From positions 1 to 64,000 of the forward strand of contig JAUZOO010000004.1 in NCBI GenBank assembly GCA_030706405.1: a stretch of DNA of 64,000 bases. Direction: 5' to 3'. The notes below the pieces were generated by a model that was not told the DNA's origin, ran no database searches, and saw nothing but the letters and a program-made list of their open reading frames with translations. Each line of letters begins with the position of its first letter. The first letter of the stretch is position 1. Positions 27,758 through 36,687 of this stretch are shown piece after piece. The stretch comes from Bacteroidota bacterium (GTDB taxonomy: Bacteria > Bacteroidota > Bacteroidia > Bacteroidales > JAAUTT01). Position numbers and translations under genes: made by a program.

Positions 27758-28307
27758 AAATACCTTAATTATTTTATTTAAAAAAATAAGACAACGAATT
27801 AAAGGCGATACCCTATCAGAATTAATTTCAATGGGGCTAAAAGTAGGTCGGAACTTTAATCCACAGAATAATTGTATTATTGATTATTCACATTGTTGGT
27901 TAATTGAAATAGGAGACAATGTGACTCTTGCTCCAAACGTACATATACTCGCCCATGATGCATCGACAAAAATGCACATTGGTTATACAAGAATAGGTAA
28001 AGTTATGATTGGCAACAACGTGTTTATTGGGGCAGGAGCAATAATCTTGCCCAACGTAAATATTGGTGACAATGTAATTATTGGGGATGGATCTGTTGTT
28101 AGCAAAAATATCCCTGAAAATTCCGTTGTAATAGGCAATCCGTGCAAAATAATTGGACGAACGATTGATTTCACAAATAAGCATAAAGAATATATGAAAA
28201 CAAAGCCTTGCTTTGGATTAGAATATACCTTAAGAGGTAAAATAACCTCAAAGATGAAAAATGAAATGAAAACGGAATTAAAAGACAGTTTTGGTTATGT
28301 TATTTGA
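27747..28307 (+). CDS. Hexapeptide-repeat acyltransferase
   Basis: This is an O-acetyltransferase of about 186 residues with a left-handed parallel beta helix. The repeat run IEIGDNVTLAPNVHILAHDAS, then IGNNVFIGAGAIILPNVNIG, then IGDGSVVSKNIPENSVVIGNP is diagnostic of the LbetaH acetyltransferases of colanic-acid and capsule loci. The H-D-A-S segment is where the catalytic histidine is expected. I take the ATG at 27747, which overlaps the GT4 stop by 11 bp. A longer reading from 27687 lies in another gene's coding sequence. It probably decorates the repeat unit with acetyl groups in the cytosol. Confidence 0.9.
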   Translation: MKNRNTLIILFKKIRQRIKGDTLSELISMGLKVGRNFNPQNNCIIDYSHCWLIEIGDNVTLAPNVHILAHDASTKMHIGYTRIGKVMIGNNVFIGAGAIILPNVNIGDNVIIGDGSVVSKNIPENSVVIGNPCKIIGRTIDFTNKHKEYMKTKPCFGLEYTLRGKITSKMKNEMKTELKDSFGYVI

Positions 28308-28398
28308 ATCAATTTTAAAAAATCTATTTAATAACTAATTATAATTTTCTCTCAAAAAATAAAGAAATAATCTATTAAAAGTAATAATTGGGTTAAAG

Positions 28399-29445
28399 AT
28401 GATTAAAAAAAAGCAGCTTAAGAAAGTGCGAATACTACTAATAGGTCCACTACCTGATCCCAAAGGAGGAGTAAGCATTCATATTAAGCGATTGGGAGAA
28501 TTAATTTCGCCTTATTATGAAGTGAATTATGTGGATGAATCATCTGTACGAAAGATTGAATATTTTAATCTTCGAAGCAAAAAATTATTTTCTTATTTAA
28601 AACTTATTTACTGGGCTGACATTGTCCATATCCATAGCGGAATGCTTTTTTTACGAATATTTCACCTCTGCTTATCAAAATTACTTTTCAAAAAAGTAAT
28701 TATTACCATTCATTACACTTTCAAAAATCATAACTTATTTTTGCATAAAGTATATCTTAATTTATGCAATAGGGTTATATTTGTAAATAAGGAAACTGCA
28801 CAATTATTGTCATTATGCACTGCAACTTACATCAAAGAGGCTTTTATTCCTCAAAACATAGCCAACGAGCCAGTATTACCTCAGAATATCCAATGTTGGA
28901 TAAAAGAGAGAAAAGCTCAAGGTTATGCCATAATTGGAGCTAATGCTTGGCGTTTAGACCTATATAATAATACTGACTTATATGGTTTGGATATGTGTAT
29001 TAAGCTAATTAATGAAATTAAAATTCAAGCAGTTAAAAAAGTAGCATTTATATTTACCGTTTCATCGGTTCCTAAAAGTGATACTATTTTCAGGAATTAT
29101 ATAACCCAAATAAAAAAACTGGATCTTGAAAATGATTTTTTACTTACGGAGCAAAATGTGTCGTTTGTGAGGATTATTGAATATAGTGACGTTGTGTTAC
29201 GGCCTACCATAACAGATGGTGATGCTTTAACAATAAGGGAGGCGCTTTATATGGGAGTACCAGTAATTGCCTCTGATATAGTAAACCGCCCTAAACCTAC
29301 TATTCTTTTTAAGTGTCGAAATCAGGAAGATCTATTTGCCAAAGTAAATTCGACACTTGAAAATATAATTGAGGAAACAAGAAAAATAAGATATAATATT
29401 ACAAATGACTATTTGAGTTTTTATAAAAATTTATATAATTTTTGA
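28399..29445 (+). CDS. GT4-like glycosyltransferase
   Basis: This 348-residue GT-B protein starts with ILLIGPLPDPKGGVSIHIKR, a clear GT4 N-terminal loop, with WADIVHIHSGMLFLRIFHL near residue 75. The donor half is less canonical: TEQNVSFVRIIEYSDVVLRP, then TDGDALTIREALYMGVPVIA, where GDALTIREAL replaces the usual EGxxxxxxEA. The glutamate after TIR is retained. A 91-bp gap precedes it. It probably adds a sugar of the repeat unit. AT-rich like its neighbours. Confidence 0.82.
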   Translation: MIKKKQLKKVRILLIGPLPDPKGGVSIHIKRLGELISPYYEVNYVDESSVRKIEYFNLRSKKLFSYLKLIYWADIVHIHSGMLFLRIFHLCLSKLLFKKVIITIHYTFKNHNLFLHKVYLNLCNRVIFVNKETAQLLSLCTATYIKEAFIPQNIANEPVLPQNIQCWIKERKAQGYAIIGANAWRLDLYNNTDLYGLDMCIKLINEIKIQAVKKVAFIFTVSSVPKSDTIFRNYITQIKKLDLENDFLLTEQNVSFVRIIEYSDVVLRPTITDGDALTIREALYMGVPVIASDIVNRPKPTILFKCRNQEDLFAKVNSTLENIIEETRKIRYNITNDYLSFYKNLYNF

Positions 29446-29449
29446 TATT

Positions 29450-30796
29450 TTGAGACAAAACCAAAAAGTATATTTGCTTGCTATGCAAGAATATAACAAC
29501 CAGTTAATATCGCAAAATTTACCTACCACTATTTTTGCATGCATTAAACCAACTGATACCGTATTACTAAAACCTAATTGGGTAAAAGAGGGGCATATTC
29601 ATAAACTTGAGGACTGGGATTATTTAATAACTCATCCGGAAGTAATAACAGCAGTTATAAAAAGAGTTATTGAGAAGCTCGGTTCTGGAGGGAAAATTAT
29701 AATTACTGATGGTCCTCAAACTGATTCGTCATTTAGTAAAATTCTGAAACATTATCCTATAGATTTATGGGAAGCCTTAACAAAAGAAAAGAACATTGAT
29801 TTAGAAATTCTTGATTTACGCGACAATGAATGGATAAATGAAGAAAATGTAATTGTTGAAAGAAAAAATTTAGACGGTGATCCTAAAGGTAAAACAGAAG
29901 TTAACTTATTGGATGATGCAAGTGAGTTTTATTTGCACGAAAAATCGAAAAGAGGCTATTATGGAGCAGATTATAATATAAAAGAAACTAATAAAGCACA
30001 CGATGGCCATAATAACTTATATAGTGTATCACGTACTGTAATTGAGGCGGATGTCTTTATCAATCTACCCAAGCTAAAGACACATAAAAAAGCCGGCATA
30101 ACCTGTTGTCTAAAAAATTTAGTTGGGATAAATACGTATAAAAATTACCTGCCTCATCACTCCGAAGGAGGGCCCAAGCATCGCGGCGATCAGTACTCCT
30201 GCGAGAACAAAAATTCTAAATTTGAAGGCCCCCTTGTTGCTTTTCTCAAACAGCATATTTTAAAAAGACCATTTTTTGCCAGGCTACTTAAGCCCTTTGT
30301 AAAAGTTGGTACCAATGTCTTTGGGAAGACAGACAATACAATTCGTAGTGGCAATTGGTATGGTAATGATACTGTTTGGCGAATGATACTGGATTTAAAC
30401 AAAGTGTTTTTTTATGCTAACCCTGAAGGGTCATTACGCGGAAACAATTGGGTGAATGCAAAAAATTATATTGGCATTGTAGATGCCATAATAGCAGGAG
30501 AAGGGAATGGACCCATGGCTCCTGATCCTGTTAAAATGGGATACATAATATGTGGAACAAACCCAGTAGCAATTGATGCGGTTTGTTGTAAATTAATGGG
30601 ATTTAATTATTTAAAAATTCCTTCTATATGCAAGGCATTTGATATTAAAAAATATCCGATCACTCCATTTTCTATTAATGATATAGATATTGAATTTGAG
30701 AATGAAAAATACAATTATTTCGACATTCCTAAGGAATTAATAAAAACAGTAGAGCCTCATTTTGGGTGGAAAAACCATATAGAATTGGATAAATGA
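29450..30796 (+). CDS. DUF362 domain protein of a polysaccharide-modification module
   Basis: This 448-residue protein has the DUF362 pattern. An N-terminal strand leads to TDTVLLKPNWVKEGH. Next comes the ITDGPQ loop and VFINLPKLKTHKKAGITCCLKNLVG, a hallmark segment with conserved K-x-K-T-H-x-x-x-x-T. Then GIVDAIIAGEGNGPMAPDP and NPVAIDAVCCKLMG follow. No 4Fe-4S ferredoxin tail is present, unlike many family members. The start is TTG at 29450; ATG at 29483 would lose the first conserved strand. It overlaps the adenylate-ligase gene by 4 bp. The reaction is unknown. Its place in this four-gene set suggests a sugar or lipid modification step. Confidence 0.85.
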   Translation: MRQNQKVYLLAMQEYNNQLISQNLPTTIFACIKPTDTVLLKPNWVKEGHIHKLEDWDYLITHPEVITAVIKRVIEKLGSGGKIIITDGPQTDSSFSKILKHYPIDLWEALTKEKNIDLEILDLRDNEWINEENVIVERKNLDGDPKGKTEVNLLDDASEFYLHEKSKRGYYGADYNIKETNKAHDGHNNLYSVSRTVIEADVFINLPKLKTHKKAGITCCLKNLVGINTYKNYLPHHSEGGPKHRGDQYSCENKNSKFEGPLVAFLKQHILKRPFFARLLKPFVKVGTNVFGKTDNTIRSGNWYGNDTVWRMILDLNKVFFYANPEGSLRGNNWVNAKNYIGIVDAIIAGEGNGPMAPDPVKMGYIICGTNPVAIDAVCCKLMGFNYLKIPSICKAFDIKKYPITPFSINDIDIEFENEKYNYFDIPKELIKTVEPHFGWKNHIELDK

Positions 30797-32148
30797 ACAT
30801 CAAAGAGCGTATCTTAAAAGAGATATTCAATAACCCTAACAGGATAAATAGTTTTCTTTTAAAGCTAAATTTATGGCCTGAAAAAGTATATGGTAAAAGA
30901 TATTTAGCAAATAAAAATGGAAAAATCAACTTTAATATAGAAGACCGCTTACTTAAAATAGTAAATACAGCTATAAAGGAAGTTCCCTATTACAAGCAAC
31001 GATATAAAGAGGTAAAGAATTTAAAGGAATTCACTTCAACTATTGGTTTTATCGACAAATCGGTTGTGTCAGAAAATTTTGAATTATTCAAAGCGCAAAG
31101 TATAGACCAAAGTAAATATATCTTTGGCACAACAGGAGGCACCAGTGGTAAACCCTTAAAATTTTTAATACCCAAGAACAGATACGAGATAGAGCTCTCC
31201 ACCATGCATAACATGTGGAATCGCACAGGTTGGCAGTATCACCTTCGGGGAGTATTGCGAAATCACCATATCCCCGAAGGTGATGTATATAAAATAAACC
31301 CAATTACCAAGGAATATATTTTTGATAATTTCAGGTTAAATCCGAAATATGCATTTGAGATCTATCGGATATTAAAACGGCATAATATTCAATTTATACA
31401 TGCCTACCCTTCTGCCGCTTACCAGTTTTGCAAACTATGCAAAGAGCAAAATCTTGATTTGTCATTTATCAATTCATTTTTATGTGGCTCTGAAGGTGTG
31501 TTGGAATTTCAAAGAAAATTAATTTGCAATGAGTTAGGTCTTAAGATATACAGTTGGTACGGACATAGCGAGAAATTAGTATTAGGGGGTTATTGTGAGT
31601 ATAGCAATGATATTCATATTGAACCTTATTATGGCTATTTTGAACTTATTGATGAAAACAACAGCCCAATAACCGAAGTCGGGAAAGTAGGTGAAATAGT
31701 TGGGACTACGCTGTATAATTTCGGCATGCCATTAATACGCTATCGAACAGGCGACTATGCTGAATATGTAGGGAATAAATGTAAATATTGTGGTCGCGAA
31801 ATGACTATTATCAAAAACATAAGAGGCAGGTGGGATAAAAACAGAATATTTAAGAATGATGGTACTTATATTACTACAACAGCGTTAAACCTCCATAGCG
31901 AACTATATGCTTACATTGAAGGATTACAATATATTCAAGATTGCCCAGGTGCATTGACCATACTTTTAATAAAAAGCAACCTCTTCAAGCAAGAGCATGA
32001 AAAATTGTTTGCCGATCATTATAAAAAGTCTTTTGGCAGCGATAATTCTGTAAAAATTGAGTATGTTGACCAATTAATTATGCAGCCGAATGGCAAATTT
32101 GAATTGCTAATTAGTCGATGTCTTAAAGAAAGTGAGAATAAAATATGA
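30793..32148 (+). CDS. PaaK/CapK-like adenylate-forming ligase
   Basis: This 451-residue protein of the ANL superfamily resembles phenylacetate-CoA ligase. The phosphate loop is GTTGGTSGKPLKFL (residues about 111-124). YGHSEKLVLGGYCE is in the position of the A5 Y-x-x-T/S-E motif, LIRYRTGDYAEYVG is the A7-like segment (Y-R-T-G-D), and IIKNIRGRWDKNRIF marks the hinge. CapK-like proteins occur in capsule loci with unclear roles. This one probably activates a carboxylate, perhaps to attach it to the polysaccharide through an amide or ester. It overlaps genes on both sides by 4 bp. A cysteine group (CKYCGRE) could bind metal. Confidence 0.88.
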   Translation: MNIKERILKEIFNNPNRINSFLLKLNLWPEKVYGKRYLANKNGKINFNIEDRLLKIVNTAIKEVPYYKQRYKEVKNLKEFTSTIGFIDKSVVSENFELFKAQSIDQSKYIFGTTGGTSGKPLKFLIPKNRYEIELSTMHNMWNRTGWQYHLRGVLRNHHIPEGDVYKINPITKEYIFDNFRLNPKYAFEIYRILKRHNIQFIHAYPSAAYQFCKLCKEQNLDLSFINSFLCGSEGVLEFQRKLICNELGLKIYSWYGHSEKLVLGGYCEYSNDIHIEPYYGYFELIDENNSPITEVGKVGEIVGTTLYNFGMPLIRYRTGDYAEYVGNKCKYCGREMTIIKNIRGRWDKNRIFKNDGTYITTTALNLHSELYAYIEGLQYIQDCPGALTILLIKSNLFKQEHEKLFADHYKKSFGSDNSVKIEYVDQLIMQPNGKFELLISRCLKESENKI

Positions 32149-34289
32149 AACAACTTATCCAGAATTTTAAAACAGGTGAATTATACGTTGATGAACTGCC
32201 CATACCCTCATTACAAGAAGGTATGGTGTTAGTGCACAATGCGTATTCATTAATAAGTGCAGGCACGGAACGAGGTACGGTAAAAACGGCACAAGCATCA
32301 CTGTTGGGAAAAGCCAAAGCCCGTCCCGACTTAGTCGCTCAGGTATTACAAAACTTAAAGAAAGAGGGTTTAAAAGCAACCCTCGAAAAAGTTAGAACAA
32401 AACTGGATTCTTTAAAGGCCCTAGGGTATAGTACTGCCGGGATCGTTGTTGCATCGGCAGATACAAACGGTTTTTTTAAACCTGGCGACAGGGTCGCTTG
32501 CGGTGGGCAGGATTACGCTTCGCATGCCGAATTCATTTCTGTGCCTCAAAATTTAGTTGTTAAAATTCCGGATAATGTAAATTTTGAAGAAGCTGCCTTT
32601 ACTACGTTAGGAGCTATAGCATTGCAGGGGGTAAGGCAGGCTGAGCCTCGCTTAGGCGAATGCATTTGTGTGATCGGATTAGGTCTTTTAGGTCAAATAA
32701 CATGTCAACTTTTACGCGCCAATGGATGTAAAGTGGTAGGAATAGACGTGTCATCGGCCATGTTAGATCAGGCTCTGCAATCCGGAGCAAATATGGCTAT
32801 GTTACGTAACGATACAAACCTACTGACCGCCTGTGAAAACTACACACAGGGACATGGTTTTGATTCAGTCATTATTACTGCCGGATCTCCTGACAATGAT
32901 CCTGTTGTACTTGCGACTGAGTTGTTACGCAAAAAAGGTCGGTTAGTAGTAGTTGGGGCCGTAAAAATGGACATCCCCCGCGATCCCTATTTTTACAGAA
33001 AAGAATTAGAGTTACGAATATCCTGTTCATATGGACCTGGCCGTTACGATCATAGTTACGAAGATCAAGGGCATGATTACCCGTTTGCCTATGTTCGTTT
33101 TACCGAACAACGCAACATGGAAACGTTTCTTGGGCTTATAGCTTCAGAGGCAATAAATGTAAAGCCATTAATTACCCAGGTTTTTGACATTTCGCAGGCA
33201 ACGGAAGCTTACGATATTATTTTAGGAAAGATTAAAAGCCCACATATAGGCATTTTACTTAAATACGATCAAGATTCTATTCAAGACAAAAATGTAATTG
33301 AAGTAAACCATTCACCTGCAAAGGATATCAATGTCGGGTTTATTGGTGCAGGAAGTTTTGCACAAAGCTATTTGATCCCTCATGTAAAGAAAAACGAAGG
33401 AAGCCTCGATACGGTAGTTACGGCAACGGGTATCAGTTGTAAAAACGTGGCACAGAAATTTGGGTTCAATAAAGCCACAACTGATGCAAAGGAAATATTT
33501 GGCAATACTGTGCTCAATACTATATTTATAGCCACACAGCATAATACCCATGCACAGTATGTTATTGAAGCATTAAAGGCTGGCAAAAATATATTTGTCG
33601 AAAAACCTCTTGCCTTAACTTTTGACGAACTACATAACGTAATAGCAGCCTACGAAGAGGCCAAAAGTCCCCGATTAATGGTCGGTTTTAACCGTCGATT
33701 TGCTCCAGTATCACAAGAAATAAAAAAACACTTTAAAGGCATTGGCGAACCATTAGTTATGAATTTTCGCATCAATGCAGGGTTCTTACCAAAAGAACAC
33801 TGGACTCAAACAGAAGCTGGAGGCGGACGGATCATGGGCGAAGTTTGCCACTTTATTGACCTTATGCAGTTCTTTGTCGAAGCAAAACCTGTTAAGATTT
33901 ATGCTGAATGTATTAATACTACAAATATTCAGATTAAGGCAGAAGATAACCTTTCGGTTATTGTTAAATTTGAAGACGGCTCAGTTGGAAATCTTCTCTA
34001 TCTCGCGAATGGAGACAAGTCAATGCCAAAAGAGTATATTGAAATATTTGGAGGAAAATCAATTGGGGTAATTCAAGACTTTAAATCGGGAAGCATCTAT
34101 AAAAATGGGAAACAAACGAAACTGAGCATGTTTGGCAAAGGACATGCCGAGGAGGTTTCTGCGTTTTTGAACTCAATAAGAAAGGGTTTGCCCTCACCTA
34201 TTAATTTCTTATCATTATGTCACACAACCCTTGTTACCCTTAAAATTGAAGATAGCTTAAAAACAGGATTACCCCAGTTTATAGAATAA
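32145..34289 (+). CDS. Fused zinc-dehydrogenase and Gfo/Idh/MocA oxidoreductase
   Basis: This 714-residue cytosolic fusion has two parts. Residues about 1-375 form a medium-chain dehydrogenase with SAGTERGTVKTAQASLLGKA, GDRVACGGQDYASHAEF and the Rossmann loop VIGLGLLGQITCQLL. Residues about 393-710 form a Gfo/Idh/MocA enzyme with INVGFIGAGSFAQSYLIPH, then GKNIFVEKPLALTFDEL with the catalytic E-K-P. The arrangement matches bi-domain oxidoreductases of Bacteroidota exopolysaccharide loci. Both NAD sites look intact, so it could carry out linked oxidation and reduction on a nucleotide or lipid-linked sugar. It overlaps the ligase gene by 4 bp. The substrate is unknown. Confidence 0.92.
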   Translation: MKQLIQNFKTGELYVDELPIPSLQEGMVLVHNAYSLISAGTERGTVKTAQASLLGKAKARPDLVAQVLQNLKKEGLKATLEKVRTKLDSLKALGYSTAGIVVASADTNGFFKPGDRVACGGQDYASHAEFISVPQNLVVKIPDNVNFEEAAFTTLGAIALQGVRQAEPRLGECICVIGLGLLGQITCQLLRANGCKVVGIDVSSAMLDQALQSGANMAMLRNDTNLLTACENYTQGHGFDSVIITAGSPDNDPVVLATELLRKKGRLVVVGAVKMDIPRDPYFYRKELELRISCSYGPGRYDHSYEDQGHDYPFAYVRFTEQRNMETFLGLIASEAINVKPLITQVFDISQATEAYDIILGKIKSPHIGILLKYDQDSIQDKNVIEVNHSPAKDINVGFIGAGSFAQSYLIPHVKKNEGSLDTVVTATGISCKNVAQKFGFNKATTDAKEIFGNTVLNTIFIATQHNTHAQYVIEALKAGKNIFVEKPLALTFDELHNVIAAYEEAKSPRLMVGFNRRFAPVSQEIKKHFKGIGEPLVMNFRINAGFLPKEHWTQTEAGGGRIMGEVCHFIDLMQFFVEAKPVKIYAECINTTNIQIKAEDNLSVIVKFEDGSVGNLLYLANGDKSMPKEYIEIFGGKSIGVIQDFKSGSIYKNGKQTKLSMFGKGHAEEVSAFLNSIRKGLPSPINFLSLCHTTLVTLKIEDSLKTGLPQFIE

Positions 34290-34299
34290 AAAGCATTAA

Positions 34300-35475
34300 A
34301 TGGACACAATAGAATCCTCATTTTTACGGTTAAAAAAATATTGTGAAGAAGAATGTTTTAGAGGATGGGACCCTTTTGACGGTTTAAACTCCAGGATTTT
34401 CCAAGGCTTGCCTCTTCGCAATTCTCGTTTGGCCCGGTTAGTCTGGATTCAGCTTTTCAAGAAGTCTCCAGTCAATTTCCGAAAGCTGGCTTTAGTACCT
34501 AAAGATTATAACAATAAAGGATTAGGATTATTTTTGCTGGGCTATTGCAATCTTTATAAGATAGAACAAAAGGAGGAATATCTGAATAAAATTAATTTTC
34601 TCGCCCTGAAACTTATTGAAAACAAGAACTCAAAATTTGCGGGCGCCTGTTGGGGTTATAATTTTGACTGGCAGGCTCGGGCATTTTTTCAGCCAAAGAA
34701 TTACCCTACAGTTGTTGCCACTAATTTTATCGCCAATGCTTTATTAAATGCGTATGAAATTACCCAAAACGAGGTTTATAAAACAACGGCATGCAGTGCG
34801 GCCGAATTTGTATATAGCGATTTAAACCGCACTACCGATGATGATGGTGATTTTTGTTTCTCGTATTCCCCATTAGATAATACTCAGATATTCAATGCTT
34901 CATTATTAGGAAGTCAATTGCTTGCACGTGTGTATTCGATGGATAAAAATGAAGTATATAAAGAAGCTGCTTTGAAATCAGTTCGCTATTGTTGTAAACG
35001 CCAACAGGAAAATGGAGCTTGGGCTTATGGCACCTTACCCTTTCACCAATGGATTGATAATTTCCATACAGGCTACAACTTGGTGTGTTTAGCTGATTTT
35101 GCAAATTATACAGACATAGAATCGTTTAATGTTAATATAGAGAAAGGGTTTACCTATTATATTTCTACTTTCTTTACGGACAATGGCGAATCGAAATATT
35201 ATAACAATAAATTATATCCGATAGATATACATGCTCCTGCTCAACTAGTAATTACGTTAAGTAAGTTATCTAAATTTAAAGAAAACCTCAATTTAGTGAG
35301 TAACGTATTAAGCTGGACAGTAAAAAACATGCAGCACTCCGACGGGTATTTTTATTACCAATATAAACCTCGTTACTTATGCAGAATTCCATATATACGT
35401 TGGGCTCAGGCTTGGATGTTTTATGCGCTTTCAGAATATAAAAAACTCAATAAAACTAATAAAAATGGCTTATAA
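34300..35475 (+). CDS. Alpha/alpha-barrel protein of polysaccharide loci
   Basis: This 391-residue protein without signal peptide appears all-helical, built from repeated helix pairs, each with aromatic-rich turns (GWDPFDGLNSRIFQGL, AGACWGYNFDWQARAFF, GAWAYGTLPFHQWIDNFHTG, YYQYKPRYLCRIPYIRWAQA). This is the pattern of (alpha/alpha)6 barrels such as glucuronyl epimerases, lyases and glycoside hydrolases. Database entries sometimes label such proteins as aminolevulinate dehydratase, which the sequence does not support. It follows the bi-domain oxidoreductase by 10 bp and overlaps wecC by 11 bp. It may act as an epimerase or hydrolase on a glycan intermediate. The function is inferred from the fold pattern only. 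Confidence 0.72.
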   Translation: MDTIESSFLRLKKYCEEECFRGWDPFDGLNSRIFQGLPLRNSRLARLVWIQLFKKSPVNFRKLALVPKDYNNKGLGLFLLGYCNLYKIEQKEEYLNKINFLALKLIENKNSKFAGACWGYNFDWQARAFFQPKNYPTVVATNFIANALLNAYEITQNEVYKTTACSAAEFVYSDLNRTTDDDGDFCFSYSPLDNTQIFNASLLGSQLLARVYSMDKNEVYKEAALKSVRYCCKRQQENGAWAYGTLPFHQWIDNFHTGYNLVCLADFANYTDIESFNVNIEKGFTYYISTFFTDNGESKYYNNKLYPIDIHAPAQLVITLSKLSKFKENLNLVSNVLSWTVKNMQHSDGYFYYQYKPRYLCRIPYIRWAQAWMFYALSEYKKLNKTNKNGL

Positions 35476-36673
35476 CCAAATATGTTTCATGGGCCTAGGA
35501 TACATAGGCCTCCCTACAGCCGCAGTTTCAGCAGGAAAAGAACTAAAAGTATTAGGAGTAGATATCAATGCTTCCGTGGTAGAAACAATAAACCAAGGAC
35601 ATATCCATATTATTGAACCGGGGCTTGCGGAACAGGTAAAACACGTGGTAGAAAACGGAAATTTGAGGGCAGCAACAAAGCCGCAGATAAGCGATGTTTA
35701 CCTGATTGTTGTACCTACTCCTTTTAAAGGTAACCACGAACCAGACATTTCGTTTGTAGAAGCAGCAACAAAAGCAGTTATACCGTTATTAAAAAACGGA
35801 GACTTATACATAATTGAATCAACATCTCCGGTAGGTACTACCGAAAAGATGGCCGATCTAATCTTTAGCCAAAGAGCAGAATTAAAAGATAATATCCACA
35901 TCGCTTATTGTCCGGAGCGAGTTTTGCCTGGCAATGTATTGTACGAACTTACCCATAACGACCGCGTAATTGGAGGTATCAATGAGAGCTCAACAGCAAA
36001 GGCAATAGAATTTTACTCAACCTTTGTAGAAGGTAAACTTCATCCCACGAATGCACGTACGGCCGAGATGTGTAAGTTGACAGAAAACTCATCCAGAGAC
36101 GTACAAATAGCTTTTGCTAACGAATTATCCCTGATATGTGATAAAGCAGGAATTAATACCTGGGAACTGATTAATTTGGCCAATAAACATCCCCGTGTAA
36201 ATATTCTTCAGCCTAGTTGCGGAGTGGGAGGACACTGCATTGCCGTAGATCCATACTTTTTGACTTCCGATTTTCCGATGGAATCTCAGCTCATTGGAAA
36301 GGCCCGTGAGATCAACAATTACAAATCATTCTGGTGTGCCGAAAAAATACATAATGCCATGCTTCAGTTTGAACTTAAAAATGGGAACAAACCCAAAGTA
36401 GCCTTAATGGGGCTCGCCTTTAAACCAAATATTGATGATTTGCGGGAAAGCCCGGCAAAATATATCGTCCAAAAAGTAATGCAATCAGAGCAAAACAATA
36501 TAATGGTAGTAGAACCCAATATTGCAGATCATCATATTTTTAAGCTTACTCCATTTGATGAAGCTTATGAGAAGGCCGACATTGTTGCATTCCTCGTTGC
36601 GCACAAGCAATTCAGCACATTAAAAAAATGCGGCAATAAGATTATACTTGATTTTTGTGGTATTCTCAAATAA
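35465..36673 (+). CDS. wecC: UDP-N-acetyl-D-mannosamine dehydrogenase
   Basis: This 402-residue NAD-dependent enzyme oxidises UDP-ManNAc twice to UDP-ManNAcA. It starts with the Rossmann motif ICFMGLGYIGLPTAAV. The central domain contains LTENSSRDVQIAFANELSLI, and the catalytic cysteine is in PSCGVGGHCIAVDPYF (Cys258). The C-terminal domain has KVALMGLAFKPNIDDLRESP. The start at 35465 gives an immediate Rossmann strand; the longer reading from 35423 lies inside the previous gene. No wecB epimerase is seen in this window, so UDP-ManNAc must come from elsewhere. Together with the downstream WecG-type gene it indicates ManNAcA in the repeat unit. Confidence 0.94.
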   Translation: MAYNQICFMGLGYIGLPTAAVSAGKELKVLGVDINASVVETINQGHIHIIEPGLAEQVKHVVENGNLRAATKPQISDVYLIVVPTPFKGNHEPDISFVEAATKAVIPLLKNGDLYIIESTSPVGTTEKMADLIFSQRAELKDNIHIAYCPERVLPGNVLYELTHNDRVIGGINESSTAKAIEFYSTFVEGKLHPTNARTAEMCKLTENSSRDVQIAFANELSLICDKAGINTWELINLANKHPRVNILQPSCGVGGHCIAVDPYFLTSDFPMESQLIGKAREINNYKSFWCAEKIHNAMLQFELKNGNKPKVALMGLAFKPNIDDLRESPAKYIVQKVMQSEQNNIMVVEPNIADHHIFKLTPFDEAYEKADIVAFLVAHKQFSTLKKCGNKIILDFCGILK

Positions 36674-36687
36674 AACAGAACAAAATA

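Noticed and set aside
34300-35475. Delta-aminolevulinate dehydratase as product name
   Set aside because: The protein lacks the HemB lysine and zinc motifs and looks like an all-helical barrel in a polysaccharide locus.
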